The notes beneath the pieces were generated by a model. That model did not search any database, was not told where the DNA came from, and worked only from the letters and a program-made list of their open reading frames with translations. This document shows positions 43,677-51,583 of a stretch of 64,000 nt of DNA, piece after piece. The DNA lies in assembly GCF_007829885.1 (NCBI RefSeq), contig NZ_VIWW01000001.1:992001-1056000 (forward strand). Reading direction: 5' to 3'. A program made the position numbers and the translations under genes. This stretch comes from Streptomyces brevispora. Its GTDB lineage: Bacteria > Actinomycetota > Actinomycetes > Streptomycetales > Streptomycetaceae. Within the stretch, counting starts at the first letter, position 1. Each line of letters opens with the position of its first letter.

Positions 43677-44346
43677 GCAGAACGCGGATCGCGCGGGCAG
43701 CGAGGAGGAGCGCGAGCCGCTCCCCGCAGAGGGAGCGTCCGTCCCCGATGACGGCAGCACGCCCCCGCAGGAAGGCCCGGGCCTGGCCCCGGGCGGCGAC
43801 GGGGAGCCGCCGGTCGACGAGGCCGCCGTCTGGGACGCGATCGTCGCGGGGTACGGCGACGAGCCGCCGGACCCGCCGGGCGCCAAGCCGTTCCGGTCCA
43901 TCGAGGATCTCGCGCTGCTGGAGGACGGTCCGCTGACCGCCCTGGACCCGGACAAGGGCATCGGCAAGCGCCCGCCCAAGCCGCCGGAGAAACCGCTCGG
44001 CAGCTCGGTGGTGTTCGCCCCCGGCGTCGGCGGCCCGCGCGACTACGAGCCGGCGGAGCCCACCGCGGGCGACACGGACGACGGGGACGACGACGGCGAG
44101 GGCCACTTCGTTCCGCCGGAGCCGCCGCCGCTGCCGGAGGCCGATGTCACGGCGAAGTTCGCCTGGCTCGCGGTGGTCGGCGGACCGGTCCTGCTGCTGC
44201 TCGCGGTGCTGCTCCAGTGGGAGATGACCTGGTGGCTGACGACGGTGTGCGTCGGCGGCTTCCTGGGCGGCTTCGTGACACTGGTGGCGCGGATGGAGCA
44301 CGACGACGAGGACGGCGACGACCCCGGCCGCGGCGCGGTGGTCTGA
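43669..44346 (+). CDS. Hypothetical protein with acidic/Pro-rich N-terminus and two membrane helices
   Basis: 225 aa. Residues 1-~150 are disordered, rich in P, G, E and D, with one conserved-looking patch (VWDAIVAGYGDEPPDPPGAK then PFRSIEDLALLE). Two membrane helices occur near the C-terminus (FAWLAVVGGPVLLLLAVLLQ and TVCVGGFLGGFVTLVARM), then an acidic tail. The start GTG 43669 overlaps the esterase stop and has GAAGGGGAG upstream. I do not recognise the family; Streptomyces genomes carry similar unnamed genes next to this esterase. Membrane anchoring is all that can be claimed. Confidence 0.8.
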   Translation: MAEQNADRAGSEEEREPLPAEGASVPDDGSTPPQEGPGLAPGGDGEPPVDEAAVWDAIVAGYGDEPPDPPGAKPFRSIEDLALLEDGPLTALDPDKGIGKRPPKPPEKPLGSSVVFAPGVGGPRDYEPAEPTAGDTDDGDDDGEGHFVPPEPPPLPEADVTAKFAWLAVVGGPVLLLLAVLLQWEMTWWLTTVCVGGFLGGFVTLVARMEHDDEDGDDPGRGAVV

Positions 44347-44349
44347 GCA

Positions 44350-44369
44350 CCGGCCCTACACCGGGCCGG
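44350..44369. terminator. Bidirectional terminator between convergent genes
   Basis: CCGGCCC-TACACC-GGGCCGG; the loop includes the TAG stop of the minus-strand gene (44356-44358). Confidence 0.55.
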
Positions 44370-45114
44370 CCGGCACCCGCAGCGCGGCCAGCACCGGCAG
44401 ATGGTCGGTCGCGGCCCGCAGGTCGCGCTCGGCCACGCCGGGCAGCCCGGACGGGACACCGCAGCCGAGCACCTCGATGCCCCGGGTCACGAAGACCGCG
44501 TCGATCCGCTTGCGCGGGTCGTGCGACGGGAAGGTGTGCTCATCGCCCCGGGGCCGCAGCGTCCAGCAGTCCTGGAGCCGCCCGGCCAGCCGCCGGAACG
44601 CCTGCCCGCCCGGTACCTCGTTGAGGTCGCCGCCCACGACGGCGTGCTCCACGCCCATCGCGTCCAGCCGGTCGAGCAGCGCCTCCGCCTGGGCGAGGCG
44701 CTCCTCCCGCTGGAGGCTCAGATGGCAGCTCAGCACACCGATCCGGGTGCCCGCGATCCGGACGACCGCGGTGGCGAAGCCCCTGCGGTGCAGTCCGGGG
44801 GTGAGCGGCAGCAGGACGTCCTCGGTGCGCTCCACCAGGGCGCGCAGCGAGCAGAGCAGCAGCGGTCCGGCCGCGGTGGCTCCGCCGCCGAGGACCACCA
44901 GATCGGTGGCGGCGGCGAGCCGGGCCGCGCGCTTGCGCCAGCGGAAGAAGCGCGGCGCCTCCTGGACGAGGACCAGATCGGGTGCGCAGGCGCGGATCAC
45001 CCGGGCCAGCGCCGCCTGGTCGTCGCGCATCGACCGGATGTTGTAGCTGAGCACTCTGATGACGACCGAGCCGTCCTGCTCGGTACGGGATTCTGGCAGC
45101 GACATCATGGCCAT
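44356..45114 (-). CDS. Endonuclease/exonuclease/phosphatase (EEP) family protein
   Basis: 252 aa. The EEP fold markers are present: IRVLSYNIRSMRDD (Asn), LVLVQEAPRFF (metal-binding Glu), VVGGDLNEVPGGQAFRRL (catalytic Asp, Asn) and AATDHLPVLAAL (terminal Asp-His). Possible activities range from DNA/RNA nuclease to sphingomyelinase-like phosphodiesterase; the sequence does not decide. No signal peptide, so cytoplasmic. ATG 45114 was chosen as the first of three closely spaced Met codons. TATCGT lies 7 nt upstream with no SD, suggesting a leaderless message. Confidence 0.88.
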   Translation of the reverse strand: MAMMSLPESRTEQDGSVVIRVLSYNIRSMRDDQAALARVIRACAPDLVLVQEAPRFFRWRKRAARLAAATDLVVLGGGATAAGPLLLCSLRALVERTEDVLLPLTPGLHRRGFATAVVRIAGTRIGVLSCHLSLQREERLAQAEALLDRLDAMGVEHAVVGGDLNEVPGGQAFRRLAGRLQDCWTLRPRGDEHTFPSHDPRKRIDAVFVTRGIEVLGCGVPSGLPGVAERDLRAATDHLPVLAALRVPAGPV

Positions 45115-45121
45115 GCCGCTC

Positions 45122-45127
45122 ACGATA
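45122..45127 (-). promoter_or_regulatory. -10 box, predicted leaderless start of the EEP gene
   Basis: TATCGT on the minus strand, 7 nt before the ATG at 45114. Confidence 0.4.
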
Positions 45128-45130
45128 CGG

Positions 45131-45172
45131 CGGACGCCCGCCGCTCCCCGAGAAGGGCGCGACGGGCGTCCG
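45131..45172. terminator. Hairpin downstream of glkA
   Basis: CGGACGCCCG (45131-45140) pairs with CGGGCGTCCG (45163-45172), 10 bp with a 22-nt loop, 25 nt beyond the glkA stop. Confidence 0.6.
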
Positions 45173-45196
45173 GCATGTCCGTGGCGGCTGGCCGGA

Positions 45197-46138
45197 TCAG
45201 CCCTGCCGGGCCAGGTCCGCCGCGCCCACCAGCCCGGCCTTGCCACCCAGTTGGGCCGCGAGCACCTGGGCGTGCGGACGCCACTCGCCGCCGATCAGCC
45301 AGCGCCGGAACGACTTGCGGATCGGGTCGAGGACCAGCTCGCCCTCGTCCGAGACGCCGCCGCCGACGATGAAGGCCGACGGGTCGAAGAGCGAGGCGAG
45401 GTCGGCCAGTCCGGCACCGGCCCAACGGGCCAGCTCACGGAACGAGTCGACGGCCACCGGGCAGCCCCGCCGGGCGGCCTCGCTGATGTGCTTGCCGTCG
45501 ATGCCCTCGACCGTGCCGTCGCCGAGCGACAGGAGGATCGTGGCGTTCTCGGGAGTGGCGTTGGCCCGCTGCTTCGCGTACCGGACGAGCGCCCGCCCGG
45601 AGGCGTACTGCTCCCAGCAGCCCTGGCTGCCGCAGCCGCAGAGCAGACCGTCCGGGACGACCCGGATGTGGCCGAACTCGGCGGCCACGCCGAAGCGTCC
45701 GCGGCGCAGCTTGTTGCCGATGATGATGCCGCCGCCAAGCCCGGTACCGAGCGTGATGCAGATGACGTCGTCGTGGCCCTGGCCGGCGCCGAAGCGGTAC
45801 TCGCCCCAGGCAGCCGCGTTGGCGTCGTTCTCGACGACCACCGGGAGGCCGACGCGCTGCTCGACCTTGTCCTTGAGCGGCTCGTGCCGCCAGTTGACGT
45901 TCGGTGCGAACAGCACCGTGGCACGCTTGTCGTCGACGTACCCTGCCGCGCCGATGCCGACCGCCTCGACCGGGTGCCCCTCGCTCGCGCCGGACACCGC
46001 CGCCGCGATCGCGTCCACGATGCCTTCGGCCGTCGGCGGGGTCGACACCTTGAAGGTCGAGAGGATGTGGCCCTCTTCGTCGACCACTCCAGCTGCGATC
46101 TTCGTGCCGCCGATATCGACGCCGATGGTGAGTCCCAT
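45197..46138 (-). CDS. glkA: ROK-family glucokinase
   Basis: 313-aa ATP-dependent glucose kinase; the S. coelicolor orthologue GlkA (SCO2126) also mediates carbon catabolite repression. ATP motif IGVDIGGTKIAAGVVDEEG, sugar site VVVENDANAAAWGEYRFGAG, IICITLG-type motif (VICITLGTGLGGGIII), ROK motif AAEFGHIRVVPDG, and zinc-binding CGCGSQGCWEQYASG. ATG 46138 with GAGGGA upstream; family proteins begin MGLTIGVDIGGTK. Followed by a hairpin; the DUF5304 gene upstream on the same strand ends 73 nt away. Confidence 0.96.
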   Translation of the reverse strand: MGLTIGVDIGGTKIAAGVVDEEGHILSTFKVSTPPTAEGIVDAIAAAVSGASEGHPVEAVGIGAAGYVDDKRATVLFAPNVNWRHEPLKDKVEQRVGLPVVVENDANAAAWGEYRFGAGQGHDDVICITLGTGLGGGIIIGNKLRRGRFGVAAEFGHIRVVPDGLLCGCGSQGCWEQYASGRALVRYAKQRANATPENATILLSLGDGTVEGIDGKHISEAARRGCPVAVDSFRELARWAGAGLADLASLFDPSAFIVGGGVSDEGELVLDPIRKSFRRWLIGGEWRPHAQVLAAQLGGKAGLVGAADLARQG

Positions 46139-46211
46139 GAATCCCTCAGTTTCGGTCGAGCCCCGCTGGGGCAACCGTACCCGAGGCCGGGCCCCGCACT
46201 GTCGGCGCCGC

Positions 46212-46670
46212 TCAGTCCAGGTCGATGTGTTCGCCGGTGCCGGACCCCTCATCGCGGGGGTCAGTGGCGTCGTCCGCCTTCTTTTCGGTGCCTGCGGGGT
46301 CCCCCGCACCCTGGGTCCAACGGCGTTCCTGCCCCTCGACGGCGGAGCGGTAAGCGGCGAGCAGTTCACCACCGGCCGCCGCGATGTGATCGAAAACGTC
46401 CGGATTACGTTCGATGACGGGCTCGACCGCGGACTTCGCCTGCTTGATGACCTGCTGCACCGCGCCCTGGGCCGCCACGCCGAACAGCGGCGACTGGAGG
46501 GACGCGACCTTGTCGGCCACGGCGTCCATCAGCTTGCGCAGCTCCTCGGCTGCGGAGCCGGGCGTCGGGCCGTACTCGGCACGGCGGCGGGCCTTCTCGG
46601 CGGCGAGGTCCTCGGCGCAGGCCTGCGCCCACGCGTCGTCGTCGACGGGACGATCGGTGGCTTCGCTCAT
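46212..46670 (-). CDS. DUF5304-type hypothetical protein
   Basis: 152 aa, soluble. The central part (GSAAEELRKLMDAVADKVAS, then SPLFGVAAQGAVQQVIKQAK) is helical and conserved in Streptomyces. The N-terminal ~25 residues and the C-terminal ~40 (GDPAGTEKKADDATDPRDEG) are charged and disordered. ATG 46670 follows AGGAG by 6 nt. Function unknown. It is conserved between glkA and the ArsA-like gene, and co-transcription with glkA is possible. No catalytic motif can be seen. Confidence 0.82.
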   Translation of the reverse strand: MSEATDRPVDDDAWAQACAEDLAAEKARRRAEYGPTPGSAAEELRKLMDAVADKVASLQSPLFGVAAQGAVQQVIKQAKSAVEPVIERNPDVFDHIAAAGGELLAAYRSAVEGQERRWTQGAGDPAGTEKKADDATDPRDEGSGTGEHIDLD

Positions 46671-46833
46671 GGCGGACTCCTGCGACGTGGGTGGCCGGCG
46701 GCCCGGCACACGGGACCCGTACCTACGACGGTACCCGAACGGTGGTAGCGACCTCACTCACGATCGGCAGCGGTGTCGCGGCGCCCGGGGCCTCCGTCCG
46801 CGGCTGTCGATCGTGGGTGAGGTGGCGAGCCGT

Positions 46834-48060
46834 TCAGCTCGTCCTGGGCCACAGATCCGGGTCGGGGGTGAACCGGACACGCAGCACCCCGTCCGTGAGC
46901 GCGGCGCCGGAGACGGTGCAGCGGCGCAGTGCGGACTCCAGGGGCACGATGCGGTGGAACGGGCCGACGGTGAGCAGGAGTTCATTGCCGCGGCGGACCA
47001 ACTGGAGGTCCTTCTTGACCGCTCCCGGCAGTTTCAGGCACCAGATCAGTATTCCGTCGGCGCGGTCCGAACCGTCCGGCGCACCGGATTCCTCGATCCA
47101 CCAGGGGTCCTCGGCACGGCCGCCGTCCCGGCCGCGCATCGGCACGTCGAGCGCGTCATCGGCGCCGGGGGGAGTGAGGCCGACGAGGTCGTCGGGGCCC
47201 TGCGGGTCGCGGCCCAGGTGCGCCACCTCCACCGGCGGGGCTTCGGCGGCCCACTCCTCGCGCCAGTGGTCGAGGCACTTCTCCTGCTGTGCGGCGAGCG
47301 CCGCGAACCAGGGGTCGGACGAGTGCCGGGGCAGTACCCGGTTGGCGACCAGGGCGTCGACCCGCAGCCCGTGCAGGGCGAGTCCGGTCCGGGCGGCGCG
47401 CAGGGCGTCCTCGGCGGCCGGGCCCGGTTCGGCGACGATCCGGAGCGTGGTGGCGCGGTCCTCGATGAGGGCCTGGACGGCGGCCAGTTCGGCGTCGCGC
47501 CGGGCGGCGGCCTCGTACAGCCACTGGGCGGGCATGGGAACGCCGGCCAGCTGGGCGAGCATCGGGCGCAGGGCGCGTGCGGCCTGGCGCTCCTGGGGCA
47601 GCAGCCGGCGCAGGTAGCGGCGCAGCTGTTCGGGCAGCGCGAGTACGGCGAGGGCTTCGCGCAGCGGCGGCAGGTCGACGACGAGGAGGTCGTAGCCGTC
47701 GTGGGACCAGTCGCCCTGCGCGGCGCGGCGCAGGCTGTGCAGGAGGGCGAGCTGGTCGCTGCCGGGGAGTTCGGTGAGTTCCTCACCGTCGAGCTGGTTG
47801 CCGCCGAGCAGGCCGAGCACACCGGACAGCTGGCCCTGGAGGGCGAGGAGTTCGCTGCGGAAGTGTTCCGCGGAGTCGGTCCGGACGGACCACAGGGTGT
47901 CGGTGACCTGGGCGGGTTCGGTGGCCGAGGGGAAGCCCGGTATGGCGTCCGCCGAGATCAGCAGGGTGCGGGCGCCATGCCGGGATCCGGCCAGCGCGGT
48001 CGCCGCCGCGACGGTGGTACGGCCGGCGCCGCCGGGGCCGGTGACCAGGACCGTACGCAC
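46834..48060 (-). CDS. ArsA-like ATPase with altered nucleotide motifs
   Basis: 408 aa. An ArsA/GET3-like P-loop domain is recognisable from order and length, but the deviant Walker A reads TGPGGAGRTTVAAATA: the final Lys is Arg and the signature Lys is absent. The switch regions read SADAIPGF (instead of STDPA) and LLVVDLPPLREA (instead of DTAPTG). Helical middle: LPEQLRRYLRRLLPQERQAA. C-terminal ~90 residues (LIWCLKLPGAVKKDLQLVRR, RGNELLLTVGPF) resemble the alpha-crystallin-like domain of actinobacterial ArsA proteins. Catalysis is doubtful. GTG 48060, 4 nt after the SRPBCC stop, so translationally coupled to it. Confidence 0.82.
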   Translation of the reverse strand: MRTVLVTGPGGAGRTTVAAATALAGSRHGARTLLISADAIPGFPSATEPAQVTDTLWSVRTDSAEHFRSELLALQGQLSGVLGLLGGNQLDGEELTELPGSDQLALLHSLRRAAQGDWSHDGYDLLVVDLPPLREALAVLALPEQLRRYLRRLLPQERQAARALRPMLAQLAGVPMPAQWLYEAAARRDAELAAVQALIEDRATTLRIVAEPGPAAEDALRAARTGLALHGLRVDALVANRVLPRHSSDPWFAALAAQQEKCLDHWREEWAAEAPPVEVAHLGRDPQGPDDLVGLTPPGADDALDVPMRGRDGGRAEDPWWIEESGAPDGSDRADGILIWCLKLPGAVKKDLQLVRRGNELLLTVGPFHRIVPLESALRRCTVSGAALTDGVLRVRFTPDPDLWPRTS

Positions 48061-48064
48061 CGGG

Positions 48065-48514
48065 TCAGGCCTTCGGAACGGACTCGACGCGCTTCTTCAG
48101 GCCGGCCAGGGCGCGGTCGATGATGACCTTCTCCGCCTTGCGCTTGATCATGCCGAGCATCGGGATCTTGACGTCGACGGTCAGCCTGTAGGTGACCTCG
48201 GTGCGGTCGCCGTCGCCGAGCGGGGCCAGCGCGTAGGAGCCGTCGATGGCGCGCAGCATCTGGGACTTGACCAGGGTCCAGCTGACCTCGTAGTCGCCGA
48301 TCCAGGTGTACGCGAGGGTGTGGTCGTCCTTGATCGCTCCGGCGTCGAGGACCAGGCGGACCTTCTCGGCGCGGCCGCGGTCGTCGGCGGCGAGCACCTC
48401 GGCCTCCTTGACCTCGCCGGTCCATTCCGGATAGCGGTCGAAGTCGGCGATCACGCCCATGACGTCGGAGGGTGCCGCCTCGATGGTGATGCTCGAGCTG
48501 GTGTGTTCAGCCAT
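48065..48514 (-). CDS. SRPBCC (START-like) family protein
   Basis: 149-aa helix-grip protein: SSITIEAAPSDVMGVIADFD then RYPEWTGEVKEAEVLAADD at the N-terminus, and TEVTYRLTVDVKIPMLGMIK near the C-terminal helix. The fold has a deep hydrophobic pocket for lipids or polyketides; the ligand is unknown. ATG 48514. Placed directly upstream of, and almost touching, the ArsA-like gene. The pair is conserved in Streptomyces in my memory and suggests a joint role, perhaps delivering a hydrophobic ligand or tail-anchored client. Confidence 0.9.
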   Translation of the reverse strand: MAEHTSSSITIEAAPSDVMGVIADFDRYPEWTGEVKEAEVLAADDRGRAEKVRLVLDAGAIKDDHTLAYTWIGDYEVSWTLVKSQMLRAIDGSYALAPLGDGDRTEVTYRLTVDVKIPMLGMIKRKAEKVIIDRALAGLKKRVESVPKA

Positions 48515-48635
48515 CGCTGTGGCCCTCCAGTGCGGTGTACCGGTCGATCGGCAGAGACCTGCCGTCAGAAGGCTATCGCGTGTGAGGTGCGCCTCGGCCC
48601 GGGGCCTGCCGGGATGCCGGTGCGGGCGGCCCCGG

Positions 48636-49442
48636 TCACCACTCCAGCACCCACGGCCTGCCGGTCGAGGCGAAGTGGCCGACGTTCACGCACTCGGTGG
48701 CGCCGATCCGCATCCGGCGGACCAGGGGCTGGTGGACATGGCCGAAGATCGAGTAGCGGGGGCGGGTCCGGCGGATGGCGTCGAGCAGGGCCCGGCTGCC
48801 GCGTTCGAAACGGCGCGCCACGGTGTCGTACGTCAACTCCGGTACGTCGGGCGGGATATGTGTGCAGAGCACGTCGACAGGGCCGACCGCCTCGATCTTG
48901 GCGGCGTACTCCTCGTCGCTGATCTCGTACGGGGTGCGCATCGCGGTCCGCAGGCCGCCGCCGACGAAGCCGAAGACGCGGCCGCCGATCTCGATGCGTT
49001 CGCCGTCCAGGACGGTGGTTCCGGAACGGGCGTACTCGGGCCACAGGCCGGGGATGTCGACGTTGCCGTACGTGGCGTACGTCGGGGTGGGCAGCGCGGC
49101 GAACAACTCGGCGTACTGCTTGCGCACCGCCGAGACGATCGCGGCGTTGCGGTCCAGGCCCGCCCACAGGCCCCGGCCGAAGTCCCGGGCCTCCTCGAAA
49201 CGGCGCTCGGTGCGCAGGGCGACGATCCGGTCGGCGTTCTCCACTCCGAACAGTTCCGGGAAGATGCCGCGCGAGTGATCGGCGTAGTCGAGGAAGAGCA
49301 CCAGGTCGCCCAGGCAGACGAGGGCGTCGGCGCCGTCCCCGGCCCGGGCCAGCGCCTCGGTGTTCCCGTGCACGTCGCTGACCACGTGGATTCGGGTGCG
49401 CCGCTCGTCGGCGGCCCCCCGGCTGTTCGGTCCGGCTCGCAT
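48636..49442 (-). CDS. Metallophosphoesterase
   Basis: 268-aa calcineurin-like phosphoesterase. Metal-binding motifs: RIHVVSDVHGNTEAL (DxH), ALVCLGDLVLFLDYADHS (GD), TYATYGNVDIPGLW (GN followed by D, where the usual motif is GNHD/E), VDVLCTHIPP (H) and YSIFGHVHQPL (GHxH). The set is complete for a dinuclear metal site. The substrate could be a nucleotide or protein phosphate. ATG 49442 is preceded by TAGGGT 7 nt upstream with no SD (predicted leaderless). Divergent from the acyl-CoA ligase gene. Confidence 0.92.
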   Translation of the reverse strand: MRAGPNSRGAADERRTRIHVVSDVHGNTEALARAGDGADALVCLGDLVLFLDYADHSRGIFPELFGVENADRIVALRTERRFEEARDFGRGLWAGLDRNAAIVSAVRKQYAELFAALPTPTYATYGNVDIPGLWPEYARSGTTVLDGERIEIGGRVFGFVGGGLRTAMRTPYEISDEEYAAKIEAVGPVDVLCTHIPPDVPELTYDTVARRFERGSRALLDAIRRTRPRYSIFGHVHQPLVRRMRIGATECVNVGHFASTGRPWVLEW

Positions 49443-49449
49443 GACGATC

Positions 49450-49455
49450 ACCCTA
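49450..49455 (-). promoter_or_regulatory. -10 box, predicted leaderless start of the phosphoesterase gene
   Basis: TAGGGT on the minus strand, then GATCGTC, then the ATG at 49442. Confidence 0.45.
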
Positions 49456-49722
49456 GAACCCCCGCGCCCACCTGGGTAGAGACCACCGGACCTGCGGTTA
49501 CTGCCAAGGCCCGGCAGGGGTGCACTACTGTGCGCGAAAGGCCCGCCGATATGTGTGACGCGTAAGACATCTGGCCGGAACCCCCTATCCGGAACCGAGT
49601 ACTGGTGGGTAACGTCCGGGGCGGTCCAGTCGTGCTCACCCCACTGAGCAGCCGCCGTCCTGGACCGCAGCCGGTGCGTCACACAGAGCCGTGGCACCGG
49701 AGCCCGATGAGGAGCAGCAGTC

Positions 49723-51519
49723 TTGCGCGAGTTCAGCCTTCCGGCCCTGTACGAGGTCCCCTCGGACGGCAACCTGACGGATCTCATCCGCCGCAATGCC
49801 GCTCAGCATCCCGATGTCGCGGTGATGGGCCGCAAAGTGGCGGGCGTCTGGACCGACGTCACCGCCGCACAGTTCCTGGCCGAGGTCAGAGCCGCCGCCA
49901 AGGGGCTGATCGCCGCCGGTGTCGAGCCCGGCGACCGGGTCGCCCTGATGTCCCGTACCCGCTACGAGTGGGTGCTGCTGGACTTCGCGATCTGGAGCGC
50001 GGGGGCCGTCACCGTGCCGGTGTACGAGACCAGCTCCGCCGAGCAGGTCCAGTGGATCCTCGGCGACTCGGGCGCCGTCGCGGTCCTGGTGGAGAGCGAC
50101 GCCCACGCGGGTGCCGTGGCCTCCGTGCGCGACCGGCTGCCGGAGCTGCGCCATGTGTGGCAGATCGACAAGGGCGCGGTCGGCACGCTCACCGCGTCGG
50201 GTGCGGAGGTCTCCGAGGAGACCGTGGATCTGCGCGGCACGAGCGCCAAGGCCGACGACCCGGCCACCATCGTCTACACCTCGGGCACCACCGGACGCCC
50301 CAAGGGCTGTGTGCTCACGCACCGCAGTTTCTTCGCGGAGTGCGGCAACGTGGTGGAGCGGCTCAAGCCGCTCTTCCGTACCGGCGAGTGCTCCGTTCTG
50401 CTCTTCCTGCCGGCCGCGCACGTCTTCGGACGGCTGGTCGAGGTCGCCTCCGTGATGGCCCCGATCAAGCTCGGCTGCGTACCGGACATCAAGCACCTCA
50501 CCGATGAACTGGCCTCGTTCCGGCCAACCCTGATCCTCGGCGTGCCGCGGGTCTTCGAGAAGGTCTACAACGCGGCGCGCGCCAAGGCGCAGGCCGACGG
50601 CAAGGGCAAGATCTTCGACAGGGCCGCGAGCACGGCGATCGCCTACAGCCGCGCGCTGGGGACGCCGCAGGGTCCGTCCATGGGCCTGCGGTTCCGGCAC
50701 AAGCTGTTCGACCGGCTCGTGTACGGCAAGCTGCGGGCCGTGCTCGGCGGACGCGGCGAGTACGCGATCTCCGGCGGTGCGCCGCTCGGCGAGCGGCTCG
50801 GCCACTTCTACCGCGGGATCGGCTTCACCGTCCTGGAGGGCTACGGCCTGACCGAGACGTGCGCGGCCACCACCTTCAACCCGTGGGACCGCCAGAAGAT
50901 CGGCACGGTCGGCCAGCCGCTGCCCGGCTCGGTCGTGCGGATCGCCGACGACGGCGAGGTGCTGCTGCACGGCGAGCACCTGTTCTCCGGCTACTGGAAC
51001 AACGAGGCTGCGACGGCCGAGGCGCTGGCCGACGGCTGGTTCCACACCGGCGACATCGGCACCCTCGACGAGGACGGCTATCTCGCGATCACCGGCCGCA
51101 AGAAGGAGATCATCGTCACGGCGGGCGGCAAGAACGTCGCTCCCGCCGTCATCGAGGACCGCGTCCGCGGGCACGCCCTGGTGGCGGAGTGCATGGTGGT
51201 CGGCGACGGGCGCCCGTTCGTGGGCGCGCTGGTGACGCTGGACGAGGAGTTCCTGTCCCACTGGGCCGAGGAGCACGGCAAACCGGCCGGCTCCACCGCC
51301 CTGTCGCTGCGCGAGGACCCGGAGCTGCTGGCCGAGGTGCAGCGGGCGGTCGACGACGGCAACGCCGCGGTGTCCAAGGCCGAGTCCGTGCGCAAGTTCC
51401 GCGTCCTGGCCACCCAGTTGACCGAGGAGGCGGGCCACATCACGCCGTCCCTGAAGCTGAAGCGGAGTGTGGTGGCGAAGGACTTCGCGGACGAGGTGGA
51501 GTCGATCTACCGCACCTGA
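49723..51519 (+). CDS. Long-chain fatty-acid--CoA ligase (FadD15-like)
   Basis: 598-aa AMP-forming acyl-CoA synthetase. AMP-binding motif TIVYTSGTTGRPKGCVL, A5-type motif GYGLTETCAATTFN, A7 region WFHTGDIGTLDEDGYL, and A8 hinge ITGRKKEIIVTAGGKNVAP. The protein opens with REFSLPALYEVPSDGNLTDL, as in actinobacterial FadD15. It activates long-chain fatty acids for lipid synthesis or beta-oxidation. Start TTG 49723 is used because GAGGAG lies 8 nt upstream and the N-terminus is conserved. Followed by a strong bidirectional terminator. Confidence 0.94.
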   Translation: MREFSLPALYEVPSDGNLTDLIRRNAAQHPDVAVMGRKVAGVWTDVTAAQFLAEVRAAAKGLIAAGVEPGDRVALMSRTRYEWVLLDFAIWSAGAVTVPVYETSSAEQVQWILGDSGAVAVLVESDAHAGAVASVRDRLPELRHVWQIDKGAVGTLTASGAEVSEETVDLRGTSAKADDPATIVYTSGTTGRPKGCVLTHRSFFAECGNVVERLKPLFRTGECSVLLFLPAAHVFGRLVEVASVMAPIKLGCVPDIKHLTDELASFRPTLILGVPRVFEKVYNAARAKAQADGKGKIFDRAASTAIAYSRALGTPQGPSMGLRFRHKLFDRLVYGKLRAVLGGRGEYAISGGAPLGERLGHFYRGIGFTVLEGYGLTETCAATTFNPWDRQKIGTVGQPLPGSVVRIADDGEVLLHGEHLFSGYWNNEAATAEALADGWFHTGDIGTLDEDGYLAITGRKKEIIVTAGGKNVAPAVIEDRVRGHALVAECMVVGDGRPFVGALVTLDEEFLSHWAEEHGKPAGSTALSLREDPELLAEVQRAVDDGNAAVSKAESVRKFRVLATQLTEEAGHITPSLKLKRSVVAKDFADEVESIYRT

Positions 51520-51532
51520 TCCGGACCACCGT

Positions 51533-51569
51533 AAGGGGCCGCCCGCACACCTCGTGCGAGCGGCCCCTT
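51533..51569. terminator. Bidirectional terminator between ligase and PimB-like genes
   Basis: AAGGGGCCGC (51533-51542) with GCGGCCCCTT (51560-51569), plus CGCAC/GTGCG inside. The arms give A-runs and T-runs on both sides. Confidence 0.85.
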
Positions 51570-51583
51570 CCGTGTGCCGGGGC

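Noticed and set aside
41817..43979. Upstream extension of plsC to a 720-residue protein
   Set aside because: Similarity starts near MKFSIGG and a perfect AGGAGG sits before the TTG at 42608; upstream sequence is antisense to the esterase.
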